Shown: positions 1 through 12,200 of the stretch, piece after piece
Layout of the letters: each line of letters opens with the position of its first letter
How positions within the stretch are numbered: position 1 is the stretch's first letter
Assembly (NCBI GenBank): GCA_033239005.1
Contig: BSQZ01000015.1
Coordinates: 3,932,001-3,996,000, forward strand
Reading direction: 5' to 3'
Length of the DNA: 64,000 nucleotides
From: Lamellibrachia satsuma
Taxonomy: Eukaryota; Annelida; Polychaeta; Sabellida; Siboglinidae
Notes under the pieces: model-generated
Database searches by the model: none
Told to the model about the DNA's origin: nothing
Seen by the model: the letters and a program-made list of their open reading frames with translations, nothing else
Position numbers and translations under genes: made by a program

Positions 1-298
1 AATTTTTTAAGTTTAGCCCCAAGTTCGTTTCCTTGATTTAAAAAATTAAACTGTCATGTTAGCTGCCCCAAATACCTAACCCATCCACCCCCCCAACATT
101 TTAGTTTGTGTGTTCCCTGTCTGTTCTTGGTCTAACACTTAATACGAATCATCATACAATACAAGACAATGTAAACGATGTACAATTTCAGGTCATCAAG
201 TAGTAGGATGGGTACACCGAAGAACTAACAGTTTATATTTCCCGCTGACTGAACACTTCATCGTTAACTTTACTACCCCCCTCTCCTGTGTTACATAC

Positions 299-3200
299 CA
301 ATAGTGTTAATTATAGCCTCTTGGAAATTCTTCTCATCAACTGACTTCGGCCCACCAACGTCCTTGTCTACGGAGATCCTCAGATGTCTGAGGAGCGTAT
401 TAAACACCTCCAGCACCGACGGGCCTACAATGAGTCACATAACAATTCAAGCCGGCGGAAATATAGACATTGAAATAATAATAATAAACTTGTATAGCGC
501 TTATATCCCAGGAACTCAGAGGCATAACAAACCAGAATCGTTAAGCATTATCATGAACAGGAATTTGCAAAAGTCAGTATCAGAACAAGGGACCACTGAA
601 GATATAAGGTGGAAATGCAGTTTGGAATAAATATACTTACAGTCCAAACTTGCATGCACTTATCTAGGTATCTTTTATATACCTCATTAAAAATACAGGC
701 CTAAATTTTTCTTAAAGACCACACCATAAAAATAATATATTTATTTTATAGAGTGCCACATCCATCCACCGCGCTTTGCAATATATTTTAAATAATATGT
801 AAAATAACAGTAGATTGTAAAAAAATTTCCACTATTGTGTCAAATATACACAAATGCCAGTAGGATTACAAAAAACAAGACAAATGGTGGCATAAAAGAA
901 AATAAAGAAATAAGCACATACAGAATTTTCTTAAATACAAAAAAAAAACATTGATGGGAATATGTTGGTACTCGCTAATTTGTGTACACATTACTTCACA
1001 AAGGAACCAAGTTCTGTTAGGTTCATAAACTTAGAAAACTTACCAACAGAGCCACCAGCAGCGATGAGGACAGTCTCAGAGAGGACGTTGACGATGCTTG
1101 CTTTCACCTTTGGCAACTGTTGACTGTGTTCATCGAGGTGGTTCATCAACATCTGTACAACTATGTAGCCGTACTGTGCCTACAATAACACCATGATCAC
1201 AGTAACACAGTGGACAGTGTCATGTCATGGTGTATTGCACCTACAATTCCACCATGATCACAGTAACACAGTGGACAGTGTCATGTCATGGTGTATTGCA
1301 CCTACAATTCCACCATGATCACAGTAACACAGTGGACAGTGTCATGTCATGGTGTATTACACCTACAATAACACCATGATCACAGTAACACAGTGGACAG
1401 TGTCATGTCATGGTGTATTACACCTACAATAACACCATGATCACAGTAACACAGTGGACAATGTCATGTCATGGTGTATTACACCTACAATAACACCATG
1501 ATCACAGTAACACAGTGGACAATGTCATGTCATGGTGTATTGCACCTAAAATAACACCATGATCACAGTAACACAGTGGACAATGTCATGTCGTACTGTG
1601 CCTACAATAACACCAGTGTCATGGCAACACAGTGGACAATGTCATGTCGTACTGCGCCTACAATAACACCAGTGTCATGGCAACACAGTGGACAGTGTCA
1701 TGTCGTGGTGTATTGCACCTACAATAACACCAGTGTCATGGCAACACAGTGGACAGTGTCATGTCATGGTGTACTGTGCCTACAATAACACCAGTGTCAT
1801 GACAACACAGTGGACAATGTCATATCATGGTGTATTGCACCTACAATGACACCATGACCACGGTAACACAATGGACAATGTCATGTCATCGTGTACTGCG
1901 CCTACAATAACACCAGTGTCATGGCAACACAGTGGACAATGTCATGTCGTGGTGTATTGCACCTACAATAATGCCATGATCACGGTAACACAGTGGACAA
2001 TGTCACGTCTTACTGCACCTACAATAACACCAGTGTCATGTCGTGGTGTATTGCACCTACAATAACACCAGTGTCATGGCAACACAGTGGACAGTGTCAT
2101 GTCATCATGTATTGCACCTACAATAATACCAGTGTTGTGGTAACACAATCGACAATGTCATGCCATGGTAACAACTATTTTGTGTTTAACTTTATATTAT
2201 AATATAAATAATGGTGAAATGTCAGTAAATTTGTAAGATTTTGGTATAGAAAAAGTTAAGAAGAACACGAGCAGGATCATTAATTATTTAATAAGTCAAG
2301 ATGGTGAAATTCTTTTTAATCATAAATTAAGTAGACCTAGATGTAATAAAATTACTTTGTCTAAATCTGTTATATTTAAAACCATACCAGAATGGAATAA
2401 TTTATCTGATAACATTCTAGCGGCCTGCTCCAGTACATCATTGCCGCGATGGGTTGGAATTTCAATTGGCTCAGTGGTTCCAAGTAAAGTAGTTTTCCAA
2501 TAATGTCTACCCATTTTCGCTATTCGGTCGTTGAGTTATTCATGTATTTATTTGTGCGGATAACATGTCATGCGCTGTAGAAGTATCAAGTAGTGCTGAT
2601 GACAGGAAAAGAATGTTTCTTCAAGTTCCACTGTGAAGACAAGGCAGAAAGGCTCATTGAATCTGGGCCAGGCAGGATTGATACCATTATTAAATGCAGT
2701 AAAATATACCATGATGGCAAACATCAACTTGAGGAAAACCTACATGAAAACGGTGACTTCACTGTAACATGTCACAAAAATTGTGTTTCAACCTACAGTA
2801 CATATCTGTGACACAGATTCAGAGATATCTCACAAGACAAAAGCAAGAAGCACTGCCTTCACATATCCCCCCAAAGAAAACAATACTATCAAGCATTACA
2901 AGCTTTAGTTTTCAAAAGCATTGCCTATTTTGTGGTGAAAGTGCGTGGCCCACAGGTTTCTATGACACAATACCGAATAAAAGCAACAACCATGACAGTG
3001 ACAAAGCAACATGTTCCCGTGACGTGGACATCAACGATGTTTTCTCACACCACCCATCAAATACAGATGTCACAGTTATCGATGGGTCAGCCCTGCTCTG
3101 GGTGGTTCATTGGCCAACAGGTCGGACAGTGAAGGAGGAGTTTGTGAACAATTTCAGAGGTCACATCGTAAGGCTACTGCGTAAAGGAGATGTGTACCTT

Positions 3201-6200
3201 GTCTTTGACAGGTAGCATGAGTACAGCACAGAGTGTCGCAAGAGGTGCTAGGTTCACCGAAGAGAGCAAAACCCATCGACTTAAGGGAAACACCGAATTG
3301 CCACCACAGAAAGTGGTGTTGACAGTAACCAAGAATAAACTACTGGACATTATCTGCAGAGCTGATAAATGAAGAGTCAATCTACCGTGTCCACCTAAGG
3401 CAACACAGAAAGTGGTGTTGACAGTAACCAAGAATAAACTACTGGACATTATCTGCAGAGCTGATAAATGAAGAGTCAATCCACCGTGTCCACCTAAGGC
3501 AACACAAGTTTGTTATCATAGGGCAACACTGAACTCCTGTGGAAATCAGCAATGGTGGAGTTATCATTCAGAGGAGGGACATCACTCATGAAGAGGCCGA
3601 CCACATCATAGTATGCAGAGGGTAATGGTCGCAAAACAACCCAGTGGAATCACTGAGTTATCTGATGACACCGACGTGTTCGTGCTCCTTTTACAATATT
3701 ACTTAAAGGATGGTCTGAAAATATTGGTGACAATGTGGTCCCCAATCAAAGACCCGAGTCGTTGCAGATACTGGCTTGACTGTGGAGAAACAAAGTCATC
3801 ATTCCAGAAATCGTGCCAGCCCATGTGCTTTCGGATGTGACACAGTTGCCTGCTGTTTTGGCATTGGAAAAGTTACTGTTCTGAAACTACAGCGATCTAG
3901 GCATTCTCTATCACTTCTGGGTCAAACTAATGCTCACATGCCAGCTGTGATAAAACAGGCAACATAATTTATGGCTGCATATTACGGACAATCAAATTGT
4001 CATACCATGTCAAATGCACGTTTGAATGTGTGGGCAGCCCAAACCGGTAAAGGATTCACATCAACGCCAAAACTGTGCTCAAAAACTGCCGAACACTGAA
4101 GCATTTGAGAAAAACGTCAAATGAGCACACCATCAAGTGTGTGTGTGTGGAGGTCTCTGAAAGATGCAGATCCACCAGAACTTGACACTGAAAAATACGG
4201 ATGAAAGAAAGATGTGCATAACAAATCACTATCACTAACTACCATCCCGGAAGAAGTGCCACTTGCTCCTGCTGCTATCTTATGCCTCGTCAGGTGTGAA
4301 TGTGAGAGTGACAACCCGTGTTCTTCTGCCAGGTGTGGTTGCAACAATGCAAGGCTGTCATGTACTGTGTTCTGTGCATGTCATGGTGTATGCTGTTTTA
4401 ATAGACATGCTGCATAATATCATTATGCATGGCATTTCACAAGTGAATGCGCTCAAACACCACAAATGTAAACATGGAAGTAGTAACATTAAAATGATAA
4501 CTAGAGACTGATGTCAACAACAATAAAGAATAAATGCCCAATCATAACATTTGTTGCAGTCGTACAGGTCTTAAGCAGCCAGAAACTAAATGGAATTTAG
4601 AATCACTGGAAAAATGCAACTATACTTGGAGATTTGGTTATGATAAACGCTGATATGGTGGTGGCCATGTTGGATTTATGCAAATTAAACAAATTACCAA
4701 TCATTTGTTACAGGCATCGGTGCCTCAAACCCCCAACAACTAAATGGCATTTAGAATGATTATGAAATTCCAACAATAATTAGATATGATCAAAACACTG
4801 ATAAGGTGGCAGTCATATTGGATTTATGCAGATTAACAAAACTGCCCGATCGTAATATTTGCTTCACTCTTTGATGCCACGAGTCTCCAGACACTTAATC
4901 TATTTAGAATAATTGTGAAATTCCAACTATAATTGGATATAAAAAATATCGTCAAAATATGGATATGCAGGTGGCCATATTGGATTTATGCAAATAAAAA
5001 ATTTCCCATGGGTGACAAAGTGTCACGCGGCATTTTCTGACAATATATACCCTAGTCATGTTAAATCGGCAGAAAAAACCATAGACCACAAAACCTGGTC
5101 CAGCCTAAATCTCGGGCTTGTCTGTCGGACTATTATAATGAATTATCAGAAATCTTTTCAGGCTACTGAGGTAGACAAATATCCTTCTAAACAACCATTT
5201 TGATGCTAAAGCACACTGCAAGGATGCTAAAACAATGGGAGAAGAATCACCCAATTTTTTCATAATGCCAAGATTTTTATTTAAGTGGTTTTCTTACAGA
5301 AACATACTATCTCATTATGCAAACACGTTACTTGTTTTGAAGGAGTATGTGTTTACCAGGAGTACGTGTCTTACTCATGTCAGGCATGTTATGTCTCTTG
5401 TCTCAAAAGATGTAAAAGGAAGTTGCTCAGTGAGATTCTTTTTTCTTGCTTGTCTTACAGTGATTTGGAACAGGTTGGCATATACTAGGAAATACCAGGA
5501 AACGTTCAGTACGTTCATGTTAGAACTTTTGATGATATACTACACCAGAAGTGACTGTTTTTCACTTACCTGAACAGAGTACATGATAATCTTGAAAGAT
5601 TTCACGGCAAAATCGTTTGGTACCCATAGTTTATGATCATCCAAATGTCTGAATAACAAAGAGAAGCAACAGTAAAAGACTTGAGGCCAATATAATTATG
5701 ATAACCTTACAGCTTTAACATTATCAACTTTACAATGTGTGACGCTGAAACAAGTGTCTGACAAGGGTCATTCCACATGAAGTCAACCGAAAAAGGCCAA
5801 CATATTCTCGACCACCTCAGATTTTAATGACATTTGGCACACATGTGGGACCTGTACTGAAATTTACCTATTCCAAATGTGTGACTTCCGAGTGAAATAG
5901 TTTTAGAGTTATTGCAACTGTTATTTTGATATGGAATTGGTATTTAGTAACTGGAATTTTTTATATAGAATTGGAACTGGTATACATAATTGGAATTGAT
6001 AGAATGTAATTGACCCCAAGTCTGAATGGTACAGGGATGTTGGTGTAACTTACAGAAGTACAGGTTTGAGGACAGAGTTGATGTTGCCGTATGATGCTCG
6101 GCACACCAGGTCTCGAAATACACTCTCGGCAACCACAGCTGGATGTTCTTCATCTTTTGGGCTCTCGAGTTCCTCACTCCTAGGAGGATAAGATGACTGG

Positions 6201-9200
6201 ATGAGTACTCACTCTACCAGAGATACAGGATAAGATGACTGGATGAGTACACACTCTACCAGAGATACAGGATAAGATGACTGGATGAATACACACTCTA
6301 CCAGAGATACAGGATAAGATGACTGGATGAGTACACACTCTACCAGAGATACAGGATAAGATGACTGGATGAGTACATGCTCTACCAGAGATACAGGATA
6401 AGATGACTGGAAGAGTACACACTCTACCAGAGATACAGGATAAGATGACTGGAAGAGTACACACCCTACCAGAGATACAGGATAAGATGACTGGAAGAGT
6501 ACACACTCTCCCAGAGATACAGGATAAGATGACTGGATGAGTACACGCTCTACCAGAGATACAGGATAAGATGACTGGAAGAGTACACACTCTACCAGAG
6601 ATACAGGATAAGATGACTGGAAGAGTACACGCTCTCCCAGAGATACAGAATAAGATGACTGGATGAGTACACACTCTACCAGAGATACAGGATAAGATGA
6701 CTGGAAGAGTACACGCTCTACCAGAGATACAGGATAAGATGACTGGAAGAGTACACACTCTACCAGAGATACAGGATAAGATGACTGGAAGAGTACACAC
6801 TCTCCCAGAGATACAGGATGACTGGATGAGTACACGCTCTACCAGAGATACAGGATAAGATGACTGGAAGAGTACACACTTTCCATGTTGTTTGAATACC
6901 AGCTTAGCCTTTGTCTGACAATGTCTGTGCATTGTTTATTGCTTCCTGGCTGTTACCAACTTACTGAAAAAGCTAATTGCTAAGGCTACCCACCACTAGC
7001 ACCACTGACCAGTACCCACCAGACAGTGATTACTGAGACTTAAATATAAATATATAAGCAGGTGTTATTATTAGTCTGGATTTTCAACTCATGTGAGACT
7101 TAAATTATATTTTTATTGACAATTCGTTCAGGTAGTTTGATACATGAAACGTACTGTAATTGATTGTAATTAAAATAAAATTTCAATTATATGAAATATA
7201 ACAATTACAATTACAGCAACATTTTGAAACCATAATCAATTACAATTACACAATTTTGCTGTAATCAATTACAATTACATAATTGGACACAGCCCTGGTG
7301 GCAATATCTTATAATCAACAACATCACCAGTAACAGAAATTATAACAGGTTGTGAAGAAGATACGTGACGTGAAGATACACGTGACTACTGACATGCCAA
7401 CTTGCATGTTGTATAGCAGAGATGGCACAATCTTGTCCATGTGTGTCTTCTCCCAGATGTTCACTTGCAGGTCGTCACTGACTGTCTTACGTACGACTCC
7501 TTGCAGGCCGCGCACACCTGCTGTCCGTAACCTGCAGCATCACACGACGATAACCACACTGTCCACTTCATTACCACTTTTACTTGCAATCAGCCAGACA
7601 AGGGGCAAAGACTGACTTCGCCAACTAAACTGCATAGGGGGCAGCACACAACAAACTGGTCCCAGCACTAACAAGCACTTAACTAGGAAAATTATTGCGG
7701 GTCCTACGTCACAATTAATGTAAACTACAAGTAAGTAAGTCTGAGGGAACGGGTTGAGGGTGGCACAAATGGGTATTTCGAAGTAAAATACATTGTTGCC
7801 TTCTCTTAACGCATTTTTGTGTAGACTATGGATTCAGAGGGTTAAATACACCCTACTCATACATATGTATGTTAACTGACAATCCTATGCATATGACTTC
7901 TGTCAAAATTCCTCAACGCCTTCCAATTTTAATTTTTAGTAAAATTAATATACTCATTACTTTTTTCAAATATTGACAACCCTGCCTCAGCAACACTTAG
8001 TTACAATCAGTTGACTACATCAATAACATCATCAGTTATGAATACTTGTCAAAATCAATGATGATTTTCATTAGAACAGCCCTAAAATATTTTTTCAGCA
8101 ATTTTTCCGGCCTATGCTAAACACATATATAACTCTGTAATAGCTACCATCACAACTTTGTGTGCAAAAGAATTCAAACCTACCTGGCGCGCACATCTGG
8201 GTCGGCAACACAGTTGTGACACATGGAGCTGAACTTTGACACGAAGAAGTCATAGCGTCGATGATATGAAGGTGTGTCCTCTTCAATGTTGGCAAATTTC
8301 ACGAACTACAAATCAACACCAGAAAAAGCTGACAGAAAGCAAGGTTTCTTAATGTTAGAAACAATGATCAAATAAGCATTTGTTGAGTATCAAGAATGTC
8401 GAATGCCAATAATATCTACACAACTGATACTTAATATAAAATATACTGAATTAATTTTGATCATGATTATAGTCAGACAGATAAATAACCATAATTATTC
8501 TATAGGTAAATAATTCTAGAGAAAACTTGCCCAATCGTGACATGATGTAATACTGCTGCCATTATAGACACTGGTAAATAAATGAGATGTCAGTCACCTG
8601 AAAAAAAAAACCATTGATTGGCCGCGTAACATCGGTGACACATTTCTAGATTGCCATTGGTGTAACTGTTGCACTTGGTCTCATCAAACTCACAGAAAAT
8701 GTGGCCAGACATTGCAGGTCTGGTTCGTCACACTCCAGCAGTTTCTGTACCATCCTGAGGAAGCTCTCAACGAAGAGATTGAGAGACTGTGCATGGCAGG
8801 ACACCAGCAGAGAGTCCAGAGCCTCCATGGCAATTATCACAAACCTTCAACACAACATAAACAAGCCAATGTGAACACCTCATAAGGTTATAGCTATTTA
8901 AAGCGCACCAGTAGTACAAGTCATCTACATTACCGTGTCAATGTGTAGTAGCAAAGTTCTTAGCAACGAGTACTTTCAAACTACATAATGAAATATCATG
9001 TCAGAACTTTAACAATGTTAGAGTCTTGGAGGAAGTCATTCATTAATTTCATTCCACATGTCAATCATTTCTGATGTTAAATAGAGACGAAATGTAAACA
9101 AAATCAGTTTCTTTCGGGCCAGTGAAATGCCCATACTGCCCAAACCTTGCTAAATGCTGGACCACTGGACTGTTTTTCGAGCTAATAAAATGAGCAATTC

Positions 9201-12200
9201 TGAGCAATTGGCTAAGCCTGGCAGTAAAAGCCAATGTATTACCCTACTCTCTGCTGCCGTACATCCTGACTCAGTCTCTCCGCCAGGTAGTTGGCGATTC
9301 TGTCCAGTTTCTCTGGCGACTTCATCGCATAAAATGTCAATTTGTCCATGTTGCTCTTGACAAGGCCATCCTGCAGATGGAGGTATATTAGTCAATAACA
9401 CTTCAAACAGGTGCTCCATGTTGTCTTAAACATAACGGATATGTTCATTTCATATGCCGCATTTCTGTGTCATAAGTGTTGGGGTAACATTTCCTAGTTG
9501 TTAGTGACAACAGAAATGTCAATGGATATGCGTATCATGTTTGAAATGTGACGTTTTTCACTGTTATTTTACATAACGGCCATTTTTAATACTGATATGT
9601 CCCCTTAATTTGCCACCACATTGGCCCTTCTACCTGTATTTGTAATGTGTCGTCTACAATATCAGGTTAAGCCAGCCATCTGACAAACACGTGGCGTGGT
9701 GTGTTTATGATAATTTTGATTGGCTAGTTATCCAATGGGGTCACAAGGTCATATCTACTGGCCATTTTCGTTGACTTCAAAAGCAGAATAAACTACGTTA
9801 GCACTGCTATTCGACAGTTCAAGAACATGATTTAGTTAGGTAAATATAATACTGATGTGTACTGGAATCACGTTCACAGCGAACAAATTTCGAAGAGCGT
9901 AGCCGACCGAAGCACACACGGTCGTTATTATGGAAACACTGTCAGCATTTCGAATTCAATTCTTTAATTCAGACACAAATACACATATAATGATGCATAT
10001 ATAGGTCCACACGACAGCTAACAAAATAATGTAAAACACAGGTTTCCCAAATTAAATAGGTCACTGGCCATTGGTATGGTGCTGTTAGGATGTTGAAGAC
10101 TCAGTTTACAGTAAATTTAATGAAATATCAATGATACTACAACTGATATAAACAAGGGGAAACTGTTCAAAACTCAGATTAACGACCCAACTGTCCAGGG
10201 CTGTCCAAAATGTCTGGTTGGCAAAAATCCAGGAGAGGTGTCGCAGCAGAGAGTACATATCAAACCTGAATGCCATTTTAAAGTTTTTTATAGCAAACCT
10301 GACATATATATATGCGCTGAATGAACAATAGTTCGACTAGAATTGGAATTGAAAAACGGAATTGACACCATGCCTGGTCTGAGTAATCATCCAAGAAGGA
10401 TGGATTGGCAAAACATGACATTAGTACCGAGTGATTATATGTGGTGTTGATGTTCAGTTCAATATTTCCTAGCATGTTGAGAAAAAAATCAACTGACATG
10501 TTAGCCACCCTAGCAACCTTAATGTTATCCAGTTATTCATTTCATTTTATGACTTTACCTCGGGGACAGCTGGAAAGATGTTATCAACCAGCCTCTTGTA
10601 ACGAGGCTTTAGGGCCGAACAGCCACAGCAACCTAAAATAAATTACATGCAAATGTATCTTTCTGCTCCTTGATCATAAAGAACATGAATATTTTACAAA
10701 GCTCTTAACATTAAGACACAATACTGAGATTAAATTAGTAAATGATATGATAAACACCCAAACAATCAATATTTACTGAAGTAACTGGCAATATTTTACA
10801 TACAGTTGTTTTCTGTTTACCTTACTTATTTAAAATAAAAATTTCCACTAATTTTTTTATTAAATGTACATTTTAGTGTCAGAGTATCACCTAGCATCAG
10901 GCTTGTCATGACAAGGAAGCTATAATTGTGTGGATGCGACACCAGTCAACAATCACAGATTTTGGGAAAGCCAATTTTGGGAAGTGTAAATGCATACACA
11001 CAGGACATGGGAACTTGGATGTAAACTATAAAAAGGAAGATATTGTTCTAGGTACTACCACAAAAGAAAAGGACTTAGGAGTAACAATAAGTGCCAATAT
11101 GAAAGTTTCAGAGCAGTATGGTACTACAAGCTTCAAAGGATAATACGATTCTTGGATTGATTAGGAGAGGATAATAAATGAATGGAACAAATTATATACA
11201 GATTGTGTAAATGCTGGTGGCATGAATATGTTTAAAAACAAAGTTGACAAATATATCAGGAGGGCAGATTAAAGAGATGAAAAATTGTTGGACTCTCATT
11301 AAGCCAATGGCTTCCTTGTCCACTTGCCATCTAGGCATTTGCCATGGATGGCAATCCTTCTCCTTCTTCTTCCTCATAAGTGCATAACCCTGGAGCATTG
11401 TCGCACTGTTGTGACTATATACAACGTGAATGTGTTGGCTATGTACATCATGAATGTGGCGACTATATACAACATGGAGTGTGCTGTTTAAAAATCATGC
11501 TAAAACCTTTGCTAAAATACGACTAAATTAGGTTAAGATAAAATTATAAAAAGGTAAAAGTTGTACCAAGTGCTTAAGCGTCCAGAGTGGCCAACCCTCA
11601 CTTGAAGGTGTCTAGAGTTCGGGATGTGACTATGCACTAAGTCAACTGGTTCCATAGTCGGATACCAGCTGGGAAGAAAGAGTGCCTATACACATCTGTC
11701 TTGCAGTAGGGGACGAGATAGCGCATGTTGTAACCTCTTGTGATGAGTGTAGCAGGATGTGATAACAAGGCCACTAGGATGTCTGAGATGGTGTGTGACA
11801 CGGTACATCATGACTACCCTGGCAGTTGTCCTTCTGTGTTGCAGGGATTCCCAACCGAGTCTGCTGATCATCTGATTGGTACTGCTGGTGGTCCTGTAGT
11901 CCCCAGTTGCAAATCTTGCCACCCGCCATAGGACAGCTTCCAACTTATGGATGTTGGTCTTTGTGTGGGGATAGGCTTGACCAGGGTCTTGTAACACTGT
12001 GCCTTGATGTTGGTTGGACAGAGGTTTCTAGAGGAAAGCGAGGGTGTTGTTGGCCTTCTTTCTGATAGCATCGACATGGGAATTCCAGGTCAAATTCCCT
12101 GCTATTATAACTCCAATGTACTTTCCTGTCTTCACAAGAGTCAGATTGCTACCACAGATGACATAGGTGGCTGCAATAGGGTTCCGTTTCCTAGTGGTTC

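Noticed and set aside
304..630. 108-codon plus-strand ORF
   Set aside because: It overlaps the EFR3 exon 424-299 on the other strand, which has clear homology and splice sites.
1180..2165. Possible CRISPR-like array (regular repeats)
   Set aside because: Whole units are near-identical with no unique spacers, and the setting is a eukaryotic intron.
6180..6932. 250- and 208-codon minus-strand ORFs with repeating ISGRVCTLPVILS or VECVLFQSSYPVSL
   Set aside because: They are frames of the 42-bp minisatellite, open only because 42 is divisible by 3, in several frames at once, and they lie in an EFR3 intron.
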